Shown in pieces: positions 32,490 to 45,200 of a stretch of 64,000 bases of DNA (its first letter is position 1; each line of letters begins with the position of its first letter). The notes beneath the pieces were generated by a model, which searched no databases, had not been told where the DNA came from, and worked only from the letters and a program-made list of their open reading frames with translations. The position numbers and the translations under genes are program-made. Source of the stretch: Tubulanus polymorphus (lineage: Eukaryota > Nemertea > Palaeonemertea > Tubulaniformes > Tubulanidae). The stretch spans positions 20,992,153-21,056,152 of the forward strand of contig NC_134028.1 in NCBI RefSeq assembly GCF_964204645.1, written 5' to 3'.

Positions 32490-35400
32490 TACGGCGCGCT
32501 GTCAACCTGTCAACATGTCAAAGTCTCGTTTACGTAAAAAGTGGTAAATGTTTTTATCGAATATATGCAATTTTCCTGAATTACCAAAGGCACGCATTAT
32601 CTGATATAGACTATGTATATAAACTAATTTGAAATATACCTCAGGCCGTGTGGGGAGCAATCTAATGCATCTAATAGAAAACTCCATCAATTCTTTTGAG
32701 TGCCCTTTTTCTTGAGAGATTAAAACGAGTTAGATCTAATGTTAAAAACTTATAATCAATTATGAGTCGCGTACATAGGATTCTTTCTCAAGTTCTAGTT
32801 TTATTATAGGCCTACGTCCTTCAAGAAATACGAGGCGGACTTTATGCGGACCTGCAGCGATCTATCATTTCTTTAAAAGGAGTCGACGAGTTGAGTCGAG
32901 ATCGAAATTATTTTAATCAAAATGAAGGCTTTGATTAGTTTTTTTTGTCGTTAGTTAGTTAGTTAGCTGTAAATCGTGAATAATCCTATGCGCAGTATTA
33001 TACAGCCTGTATAGCTGCAGGTGTTTTTGAAACTTCGATACATATGTATTTCATCAGGAAATTCTTATGCCGATGAACAACAACACAACACGGAGAATGA
33101 CGTGGCGTTTAGAATAACCATGTTATTCAGCTACGTAGATATTCAATTCTGTCCTATCGTGATGTTAACTAACCCTGCCAAAATTGCATCTGTCAATGGA
33201 TTGCCCGGAGGTGTAAAAAAGAAACCTCCCTTTCAACCGTAAGTTAAGGTCAAGCAGGGCTAAATACGTACCGTCGTTCTAAACAATTATTTGTCCAGAA
33301 TGATAATCCCCAGGCAACTCATGGAGATGACCGCCCCACCCTTGGAAATTACCCCTTAAGGGGGATTTTTAAGCAGGAATGCTACAGTTTTTCACCCGAA
33401 TGTTATATACATGCATGAACGTTAAGGGCTATGGTCACGTGATTTTCGAGGGAATACTTCATTGGGGTGTTAGACTTAATACCATAATTCCAAATCCGTG
33501 ATCGATCCATAAGTATGCTGGGTATATCATAACCTCTGGCTGGTAGCTGCGGATCCAGGATTCCATGGAGGGGGTGCACAAATCCAAATAGGGGGTATGG
33601 AAAATTTTTAAAATGAGACGTGCGGAGACGCGTTCTGAGCACGACCAGAGTACGATATACTCGCAATCAATTTTACCACAACAGACCCGAGAAATGTATT
33701 GATTGCAAATTTTATTATATTCTACAAAAAAGACCCGGCCGCTGTGGAGAAACAGGTATCATTTTTGTTTAGCCTAAATGAAATAGAAAGTCTTTTTTAG
33801 TAATTTCATGTTTTCATTGACATTGCATTATAATTCATTTTTTTGCAACGGACGAAATAAAGCGGAACCGAGGGGGGAGGGGATTTATCGACCCGGTTCC
33901 TCCGCCCCTGCATTCTCTATTCAGCATCCAGGACCATCAGGACACCTTGGAGCTTATTCCCGATCTACAGCAGTGCGCAGTTTCAGACTAATTTACTTAT
34001 CACTTGATCTGTGATTCAAGATGGAAGTGGATTCGATTTAATTACGTCATCATATACATCAGGATTGTCTATAAGAGAGATTGCATTTTCACGATATGAT
34101 TTCAGGATCTAAAATGACAATTTTTCCACCCTTATCAGCTTTAGATATCTTAACAGTTCATTGAAATCTAATTCAAATAAGTCCCTTCCTTGAGTATGCT
34201 CCCAGCAGAGCTTTCCCAATCTTGATTTGACTTACGGAAATCTGTTTTCGTCTGACGATTAATGGTTGATTAAAGAAAAATAAAATCCGTTTTCGGATAG
34301 ACGTGAAGTCGCAGAGGAAAATAAAAAAAAATAGCGAAAAAGCTATTGTAAGCGCCACTTTTTAGCGGTATCAAAAAAGTCGGTCCCATAACGTGACATG
34401 TAGCCCTGTTCACCCATCTAGTGTGGCAGAGGTTCGTGCCGTGGTATCGAATACTACGGCTCGAGTTGAGTATAACGATTAAGATTTTGATTCACTTCAT
34501 TTCGCATGCGCCATCTATCTGACATATACACTAAAATGTCTAAACAATAAAATGCGCAGGCCTGGTCTTAACCGTTTACTGGCACATATTCGAACTTCTA
34601 GGTTCGAACCAAAACCAGGCGTGCCAGTATAGTCCCAACGCGGAACCAGTCGACCACGAAGCTGTAATCGGGATGACCGACTCCGTTTGTCAGGTTGTCA
34701 GTGTGGTGACGGACCAGCATACCTGCTAGCGTAGCATGCCGAAGGGGTGTTCTTTTCATTAGGTCCGGGATTGTCAGGGATTGTTAAGTTGGGTGATATG
34801 GGATTCTTAAGGGTTTTCAGGATTCGATCCTTCAAGTCTACAGTGATCTTTATCGGTTCGAGTGGTGTGGCAAAAAGATTTTATATGATACATACCTTAT
34901 TCAATCACCATAGTTTACCCGATTCGAATAAAAGCTAAGATTATCAACTCTTCGGAACTTACGGCGGCTGCTGTAGATCGGAGTCCATCATTTTTAACTA
35001 ATTTGATTGACCGATTAAACTCCGCATTTTCAGTACCAGTGGGCCATTAAAGAACCCACAGAAACTCACTATTTAATGCGCAAATAACGATCTTTCGAAT
35101 CTTTCGAAATTCATAAGTAAGGAAAGATTCTCAGGCAACTAAAAGTGCTGTTCTATGTTACATTGTTTCCCGCCATGATATTTTTCATAAAAGTTTATAA
35201 CTTTCATTGGCAATAAAATACATTAAGTGGCCGGCAATATAACGGATAATTATTAATTCAAATAAGTCCCTTCCAGAGTATGCTCCCAGCAGGTTCCCAA
35301 TATTTTTGACTATGCCAATTTTCTAGATTTGTCAAGGCTTTTATTTTTTCTTCCCTATAAGATAAAAATCGATCTGGCGTTATTAAATCATTTTGATCGA

Positions 35401-35990
35401 ATCCCCCCAGTGGCCGCGTTTAAATTGAACACCTGATTTTGTGTGATTAGGCTACCTGTAAAAAAAATTTAGTACGCACAGTTTCGTCTGAACAGTTATG
35501 GATCTTGAACTCGGTCTCGTTGCGATCCGAGGAAAAAGTTTGAAATTTGGGATTAGTCTATAGTGACTTCTTTTGCGCCGGTCTTACGGGGTCGGTCGAA
35601 CTCGGCGACATTTGACCAATAAGCCATATACCGGTAAATAGTTATGATAAATCTGAACTAGAAAAATCGTCTAAGCCCGCGGATTTACTAAAGTTTGTTT
35701 GAACTACGTACCACTTTGAAAAGTTTGGGCACCGATTTATCCCGGCGCTGATTTTCTGAAGGCTTATTCTCTCCTAGGATAAAAACCGATATGTTATCAC
35801 ACCTTTGGTAACGGATACACGATATTTGGAAATCCATTTTATCACGATAATTGTGATTAATGTCGATATTGTGTTTAGGGTCGATAATTTGGTTGTTGTT
35901 TACTTAGATGAATTAATAATAATATTAGTTATTTGTGAGTCACAGGTGTAGAGCAGTGACTGATAGCGGCACGCATGCGCAGTCGTATCA
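32490..35990. other. Intergenic, secreted-protein gene to casein kinase
   Basis: No gene seen. The part up to about 33135 still matches the region upstream of the second secreted-protein copy (for example GCTGCAGGTGTTTTTGAAAC and ATGACGTGGCGTTTAGAA). The rest is anonymous DNA with short decayed repeats; GTTCGAACC-containing fragments lie near 34400-34620. Confidence 0.45.
33729..33773. repeat. Fragment of the GGCTAAA...CTCCGC element
   Basis: GACCCGGCCGCTGTGGAGAA followed by the ACAGGTATCATTTTTGTTTAGCC end; matches the right end of 30890-31108. Confidence 0.6.
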
Positions 35991-36165
35991 AGCAACCGCT
36001 GGGCAGGAGTAAATAAATGGCGGATTGAGAGCTATGGCTGAGATGTCATTAAATCCATTCCATCCTCCTGTCTAGTAATTTCCTGTGATGTGTTCGCGCC
36101 CGTGATCGTATATTTGAACTGTATTCTTTAGCTCGGCGGTAATAGTTTCGACCCAGAAACGTCAA
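35990..36165 (+). other. Probable non-coding first exon of casein kinase 1
   Basis: A CAA/GTGAGT donor at 36165/36166 and the acceptor before 36295 define a 129-bp intron in the 5' UTR. The exon holds short upstream frames, including ATG GCG GAT TGA. Its 5' edge is not resolved. Confidence 0.45.
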
Positions 36166-36296
36166 GTGAGTAGATTAAGCGCCTCGAAAAAATGTTGTCT
36201 CCATTGTTTTGATCGTCTTCGGGATATCGTAACATTCAACTGTCAACTGCTGTGAATTTCTATCAGATCGTTTCTGTCTTTATTCTTTCGACAGAA

Positions 36297-39200
36297 ATGG
36301 AACTTCGCGTCGGTAATAAGTATCGACTAGGTCGAAAGATCGGTAGCGGTTCATTTGGTGATATATATTTAGGTGAGTTGAACTTTGAAGGGTGAAGGTG
36401 GTACCATTCCGGATTCAATCTGTCGCTTTATATATATTCATTCTAAACTGTCTAACTTCGGCATTCGTTGGGATGAAAGATTAATTTAAATAAATCGTCC
36501 AAGGTTTATCAATGTTTTATTGGTGGTAAAATGCAGCAGCGGGCTTGTGATAGGCCCAAAACATATAGGCCTACTGTCTGTCATACCTGCTCTCCGTGCG
36601 ACATTTTGGGCCTTTATTTCTTAAATAATCAATTGATCTGTAAAAACTATCTAGCAATTCGTCCAGTGAGGTATTTGCATTTAGAAATGAATTATGAATT
36701 GGCATAGATTTGTTTGTGTTTTCATCTAACGGCGATTGTTCACCTAGTGTACACTCGTGTAATGCTTTCGCAGCCGGTCACGTAGCGCCACCTACTGTAT
36801 TTTGTTATGCTAATGAATCGGTGATGATGTCATAGCAACGTTTCTGAGCATTCGCGGAGCAGTTTTTTCAGCATTACGTTGGCGGATGCCGAGTAAACTG
36901 TCGCTGATAAATGAAAAAAAAAACAACTTCAGTAAAAATCGCTGTTTATTTCTGGATGCAAATTCCTCGAGGATGCAAATTCTTCGATGAACAAATTGAT
37001 GCGTATAAAGGTAGATAAACCAATTATTAACGAAATTACGGATCAAAAACGTCGCACAGAGAGCAGGTATGACAGATAGTAAATGCTAACTGTTGTCCAG
37101 TCTTATCTGATGGGCTATGTTCAAAATATGCTTGACAAATAAATAGTAGTAGTAGTAGTAGTAGTGATATGAATTCATTCATCACTAGCTTCCTTAACAA
37201 CCGGCCCCAGGGCCTAAGGTTCATGTAACAGCGACCAGGCCACTTGACTGTTCATAAAACCAGGGCCCTCCCGGCCCCGAGGTGCTCCCCATACATTTCA
37301 AGGTTAATTGTCGACGAACTGAACACAGAAATAAGAACCCATCTCCTGTTCACTTAGGAATGCGGTTATTATCATTTTCATTCCAGGAACGGATATAACG
37401 AATGCTGATGAGGTGGCGATTAAATTAGAATGTGTCAAAACGAAGCATCCTCAGTTACATATAGAAAGTAAAATTTACAAGATGATGCAAGGAGGAGGTA
37501 AGTAAGCCTACATGTAATCATTTCCGGTCACATTCATCTCTGAACGATTCAAGTCCCAATTAATATTTACATTACGTGGTTCCCACGGAACATGGAAATT
37601 GGAAAAACTAGAGAATTTCGAAATAATAATTCCCAATTTGGGGATTAGATTTCCTCAAATCTGGAAATATTTGGGAAATTCATTTACATTTCACGTATTG
37701 TAGTTGCCAAGGGCAACTTTCTTCAGCGATCCCCTGTGAAAATCACCTTTATCAACCAGTCACCACTAAGCTGTTGACTGTAGCTTGATGATATCTGCTC
37801 ATATCCATTTGGAGAAATTGAATAATAATTGAAATACTTCATGAAAATAACCTAAGTTATTTTTAATTCATGTAACTGTGGTAACCATGACATGGAATAT
37901 AATACGACTGATTTCCCATGAGTCACAGCGCAGATTTGCTTGGATTTGAATGTGACAATGATCCATTAACACTGTGTCCTGGTAATTGTTTACGCAAAGA
38001 ATCAACAGGGTCCCAAAGACTCCTTGATTCCTGGAAACCTCCTAGACCGAAAATATTTTTCAAGGTCCTTGAATATCCTTGAATTTGAGCAAAATGCCCA
38101 AAAGTGCTTAGAAGCTCCTTGAATTTTGAGAAATTGGCAATTAGAAAATGTTTAGGTTTTAGGCCTAGTTATTATACAAACAGATTCCAACGAAATAAAT
38201 AGTTTACTAAGATACACTGTACTGATTTAGGAGGAGCCGATGGTGATTGGGATATGATAGCGATGCAGACACTCATCGAAATTTTATCCTTCATTAGTCC
38301 TTGAATTCTGGAATGACTGATCTTTAGGAACCCTTGAGTCAACCATTCTTTACGCTAAGAATCGATGTGACCTTTTTTTTCAACTTTCACGTTAAAGACT
38401 TCTGATTTTTAGTTGGTATCCCGACAATCAAATGGTGCGGAGCCGAAGGCGACTACAACGTGATGGTGATGGAATTGCTCGGACCGAGTTTAGAAGATTT
38501 ATTCAACTTTTGCTCGCGGAAATTCAGTCTAAAAACGGTGTTACTGTTAGCTGACCAACTGGTAAGCGAAACGTCAATCCATCATCATCTGAAATATTCT
38601 GAAGTATAGAATTCCTTATAAACCGGAATGCTTCATCAAAATGGGGTACCCGCAGTGCTACTGTGGCAATCGAAGATTCCACGTATGGCAGGCGAGGATC
38701 TGCCAGGTGTTGCTAGTAGTTAGTTGGTAGTGCGATTTCTTCTACATTTCAATAAAATCTGAACGAACATTTCTGATTTCTCTTAAATGATTTGATAATT
38801 AATGAAAACTATACCGATATCCGAGTAGAAGAATGAATTCATATTGTATATTTGGTCGATGCTGTGATGGTACTAATGTATGGATTCGGGCGTCTAAAAA
38901 TCGATTTCAGAGTTCATTGATAATGAACTAATTTTGACAACAAAGGATCCATCGCTCATCACGCCATCTGGTGAGATTGCTAGTAATGCGGTTTCCCCTT
39001 CAATTGAATTAACTATTCTGAAAACGTCTCTGCGTGGGAAAGTTAGACTTGTATCTATTTGGTTTGATTAAAATGTTTGTTTTTGCGAGCGTAAAAATCC
39101 AATTCAAATTCAATTGGAAATTAACTAGTATTTGAAACTTAATTAATCTGACAACCAGCAAGCTGTCTGGCGTGTACCCACAACGGCAACACGGTCCAAC

Positions 39201-42200
39201 GCGGAACACGATCGGGTTCGATAGTTCAGTGAAAACAAACTCAGGAAATAACAGGTTGGCAACGCAGTTACCTGCTGGGAATCGAGGGAAAAGTCGGGGA
39301 ATTTTCTTGAGATTGCTGGATTGACAGTTTTCGTCAATTCGTGTTAATTGATTGGATTCTTAGCAGATCGAGTCAGGAAAAACAGCTTGCACAATACAGG
39401 GAATAGTCGAGGGGATAACAAGTGAAATAGAATTGGTCACTCTGAATGAACTTACGAATGGATTGCGCTAATGATTTCGAAGCGAGTTGATGGAACCGTT
39501 TTAAGTAGTTTGTTGTATTTTTTTTTCAGATAAGTCGAATCGAATATATTCACTCGAAGAATTTCATCCATCGCGACGTTAAACCGGACAATTTCCTCAT
39601 GGGACTCGGTAAAAAGGGAAACCTTGTGTATATAATAGACTTCGGTCTGGCCAAAAAATATCGTGATTCTAGAACACATCAACATATACCGTATCGGGAA
39701 AACAAGAATCTCACCGGAACAGCTCGTTACGCTAGTATTAATACTCATTTAGGCATCGGTGAGTAACGCGTCGAATCATCGACGGTCCTCCGTCATCGTT
39801 TCCGTGCGTGTCGCGCGATATCTTATTTTTCGTTTAATCGCCGTTTTTCAGAGCAAAGTCGTCGCGATGACATGGAATCGTTAGGTTATGTGTTCATGTA
39901 TTTTTTACGAGGAAGTCTTCCCTGGCAGGGGTTGAAGGCTCAAACGAAACGACAGAAATACGAACGAATCAGCGAAAAGAAAATGTCCACCCCTATCGAG
40001 GAATTATGTCGCGGTTTTCCTGGTAAGTCGTTATTTTACATGTGTACATTTTACTGCTGTCAACTATTAGAGAGTCCGTGAATTATTGTTGTAAATATAG
40101 TGTGTATTTTCCCTTTTGACAAGAGGCTGCAATTGATACATTATAAAACTGTCCAATTTTATGCCAAACAAGTCGAATACCGAGTGAGTTTTGATGTATA
40201 GATTGTTTGTTTGATCAGCAGTTTTGTGCCAGAAATTGCGCACGAAACGAGACTTTAAGTCATATATGTGTTGTTTATAAGAGCAGTTACCCATATGTGT
40301 TGGACGTGGCGGCCACTTAACTGGAAATCAGGGGAAAGTTTCTTTTCTCTAAAATAAGTCTGGAATTTTTTTTAAATCGTAGGAGAGGTTGGGAAATTAT
40401 GAGAGTTTATTTTCTTGCTCATAGCGCATCATCTGCATAGTAATCTTTACACTTTACATAAGATAAGAAAATGAAAATAATTAAAAACACAATTCATAAG
40501 GAAAGGAAAATAATTAAAAACACAATTCTCGGTGAAATACATAACATTGAGATTACGAGAATTGTTAATAAGCGGTGGACATTTGTTAACCCTTTCCGTG
40601 CTGACTAATTAATACTCTATAGTGCTTGAGAAAATGTGAAAATTTGGGAAAATTCCACCCTAGTGTGTTGAATAACGGGAATAGCACTATGATGCGTCTA
40701 CACCGCGGCGCGGTGTATCATTAGTTACTAATATTTCACTATGTTTGACAGGTGCTGCCATCTTTCAAGAAAGATAATTACTAATTAAATCCATACACCG
40801 CAGCGCGGTGTACTAGCAAAATTCATCACCGATTTATACACCGCACTGAAAGGGTTAAAAGAGTAAGATCATGTGTATAATAAAACAGTTTCTATTAATG
40901 TTTTTCCCATTTGACTGTACAATTAATTGATTGGATTCTTCAGGGAAAACAACTTACTCGTCGTGACGGAAGTGGTCGCCTTGTTTGATGAATAAACTAG
41001 ATTTTTTTTTTTATTGCAGGTGAATTTGCGACGTATTTAAATTTTTGCCGCTCGTTGAGGTTTGATGATAAACCAGATTACTCTTACTTAAGGCAGCTAT
41101 TTCGTAGTTTATTTCACCGTCAGGGTTACACCTACGACTACGTGTTTGACTGGAATATGCTGAAGTTCGTAAGTTTTTCGCTACATCGCGTGTTTGAGAG
41201 TTCCGTTACAGGGTTTGACCTAAGAAATTAAAGCCACTAATGGGGCAAGCATATCTGAAATTTCACTAGCCCCCCCCCCCTCAAAAATGTACTTGCCCTT
41301 AACGGGCAATCCAACTGTCATTAGGCGCGATCCGGAACAAAATGAATCACACTCATAAGATGCAACAGCACAATAATCTGTTGCATCAATTGGGGAAAAG
41401 CTTTGAAACATGAAAATGTACTAGCCTGGTGGACAAGTGATAATGACTAAACCTTCTTGCCCTAATGAGAATATACTTGTACCGGGCAATCGGACGAGTG
41501 CTTAGATCAGACCCTGCGGTACCGTAATAATTGCCGCCTCGAGGTATCTCATCACAAATCCGGTTAAAAAAAAGATTCAAAGATTAGAATTCAATTGAAA
41601 TAGTCCACTAAGACGTTGAGCTGGTTGGTTGAAATTCAAACTTAAGTAATAATTTGCTCTCTTTTTTTTTTCACTGTCGGATGAGAAATAAGAGGTGGAA
41701 GTTTATCACTAAATATTCGGCAGTATAGTAATATGTCCCTTCAGATAAGTCAGAAGGAAGTCGACCATTTCTGTTCTATTCTCGTATATTTTAGACCTGG
41801 GAAATACTTAAATAAAAAAAAGACGGTCATACAGTGGTATATTTTATCACATACACAGAGTGGTATATTGTATCACTAACCGCTATTTGAGTCATTTATT
41901 ACCATTGAGCCAAAATTATGGGATTCCCACACCACCAGGTTTCGTTATACTTGGTAACCGAGCTTCAATTTTTTCTATATTTCAATCGAAATTTCACCAA
42001 AATTGAACGAAATAATGGCTCATTTTGATCATCAAAATGAGTATTTTACTGGTACTGTTTTATGTATCGGTTAGGTTTTCGTCGTCATGAAAAATGACGC
42101 TCAAATTAGGTGATCAAACCCTCGAAAGCCCCTCAAATTTCATGTCGATGGTCCTGTAGGACCCCTGTGATTAGACATGGATGATTCTTTAATTCCTACC

Positions 42201-45200
42201 TCTAGCTGAAGTCCAATTTGAAATCGACTGAAATTAACGTAATTCTGACTCGGTAATGTTGTCTGCGATGTTGCAATTAAGATATTTCTCGATGCGTCGT
42301 TTTTTTAGGGCGGAAGCCGTTGTCACGAAGACGTCGACCGCGATCGCAGAGACAGACATCACGTGCACAGTTCGACGACTAGAGCGTTGCAAGGTACGGC
42401 CGCTAAAGTGAGAGCGTCTGATCAAGGAGCCGGCGCGATGGTTAGTCCCGGCGATTTCAACGGTAAGAATAATGTAGACGACCCGATACCCCGCACAGTC
42501 ACAACTTAACCCACAGACTATACAAATAACTAGATCCGATTCTACAGAACTCGCGCGCGTTTAATTTGACTTTACAATCAGGGATGAAAATCTTCCGACC
42601 ATAGACGGATTTCCGACCTTTTCTAACATTTTCTTTATTCCTGAGAACAGTGTAAATCATCTCAATCGCTTTAATCGGCTAAATCGCGGCAGCACATCGG
42701 AGCGCTCCGTAGTTAGGAGTGCTCCTTAAGACGGTTGTCAGAGAAACCAATATGGCGTCTAATTCAAAAAGCGGCTCTAATTCAGGCCCAAACTATTAAC
42801 ATTTTGACCAAAAGGAAGTAAGTGTTTTGGCTAAAAGTTACTGATTTTTGTTCCCCAAAAAATTCTTCTTTTTTTTTAAAATATTTTCTGACTTTTTCAA
42901 TATGGGCCATTTTCATCCCTGAACAATTGAGAATGTTAGAGTGCGTTAAATGTGTGGAATGGGATTTTAGTTTAATTCATTTCATATTATAGAAAAACAG
43001 CAATGGAGTGCTATTTTCAATAATAAGGGTTTCTTTTGTAAACAGTCCATAGCTTTCAAAATTGGTTTTTCTAATGTGGAACTACGATCAAATCTCTACA
43101 AATAATGAGCTCTGCTTCTGTAAACTTTGTTTAGAATTTTTCGTTGACATTTGTCTGATTCTTTGCCTGAACTAATAGGCCTACGCTTTATATTCTAAAC
43201 CTCTAACGTCCCTGATGTACACAATAATAAGCCTCATTCATATGTATGTCCTCACGCAATGTGCGGTACCGTTATTTTATAAATGGTCCCTGTAATGCTT
43301 CTTTCACACGTTCAGATTTTAAGAACTTTTGTAATAATTAGACGAGTTTGATAACATTTCTGGTGCTTATCCGATTAGCTTATCGTTGATTTGATTCCGT
43401 GTCGTTTGACTGATAGGCTTTGTGAACTTGTCTCTTGTTGGCTCCTTTCTTACTAATGAATGAATGAATTCAAAAATGGCAGCGCTCTCTATCGCGGCCT
43501 TTTAATCCTTAACTCGCACAACATGCAACAGCTCACTGAATCCCGCTCAGGCACATATGCTAAAAAAAAGTATCAATTTTATGTTTTGATGACATGAAAA
43601 GAACGAAGTAGTCATCCTCCCTTGGCAGAGATTCGAACCTGATGGCATCCATGGCACAAAACCCTGCTACACTAGACCGACATCATCTAAGCTGGGCACC
43701 CGGTCTAGTGTGGCAGGATTTCGTACCGTGACATTCTCGATGCCATCAGGTTCGAATCCCTGCCGGGGGAAGATGGACGTAGTAAGATTGAAGATAATAT
43801 AAGTTACATCAATCAGTTGCGTCTATGATGGTGTTTGCACTATACCCCCCTCCCCTCACATTAAATCACTCGTTATAATCAGTTTGGTCGTAGCAGCTTT
43901 TTGTGGTGTCCGGTTTTCTTCTCAAATTCTCTACTATACTTTATTTCTAATAATGCACGCTTTGTCCGGAAATTCTAAGACATTCTCCGTTCAGCTCGAT
44001 ACTGAATTGGTTCGTACTAAATCCGCTCGATTAATTAAGCGACTTTATCGATCGTAAGCTGCGAAATTTAGAAGAGTACCGACATACCAAGTTATTTACG
44101 AACTAAAAATCAAGGTCTCGTTTGACTCGCAGCTGTGGGAATGATGAGCTAGTGCTGCCGGGTGTGTTGTTTTACGAAGCTAGTGGATGCCTACGAATTT
44201 AAATTTCCACATCCTCGGCAGAAATTTTAACCTGATGACGTTGAGACTCGCCACGACACGGAACCCTGTCTGATCACTGTCTGGCTAAGTGTACATACTT
44301 AGCCAGGATGTCATTGTTGTTATTCTATTCATAGCTATTTTGTGAATTTGCCTCAATGACTATTTACAACGGGCAATCTGTCTGGCACCCGCATGTTCGC
44401 CGGACTGGAGCCAATCAGGCCGGGTTTTGTGTCGTGGTGGTGATGTAAGCCGCGATCACACGCGCGTTATAGGCCCGGAACAACCATTCCGAATGGCATC
44501 GGTAGGAATGATTCCTACGGATGCCAAATGGGCCCGACGCCAAATTTTAGCGCGGTAAAATCAATGCATGTGAATTGAAGGTTCGGGAAGTGACTCATTT
44601 TGCTTTGTTTAAGTGTTGTTTAGTATCGAGTGAGTGGTTTGCGTGTGAACGCGCTCTCTAATTAGGCACGGGCCAAATTTGACTCGCGCCTGATCCGGGC
44701 CAAATTTAACCCGGGCCAAGTCGTCGCCGTGTGATCATGACTATACGTCAAATATGACATTTACAGTTGGGTCTAAATAGTCAAACAGCAGATTATCGTT
44801 ATTTCGTTGAAATTTTTGTTGATAATTGTTCTATTGATCTAAGGAGGCGTGCGCGAAATTTCGAATGAATTCCATTTTGTAATCGGATGTAAATGATTAT
44901 TGAATCTGACCTTCTCTAACGTTCTTAGCTTCATAAATTGCTTGCACTTGTTTCAGATATAGATCTAAACGCGGCGGGCCAGTCTCATCACGGCCGCAAG
45001 TCGGCTAAACTCGGCCTCGTAACGAGAGCCAGTGATAGTCGCGGCGTTAATCGGCACAATACAACGGACAGCGGTGGCGGCAAACCGGACGCTAGACCCG
45101 GCCGTCCTGCTACCGGTGGGACTGGTGCTGGTAAACATACCCTTCCGAGTGCTAGGAAACTAGGAAAAACGCGAGACGACCGACAATAATATTGCATCGG

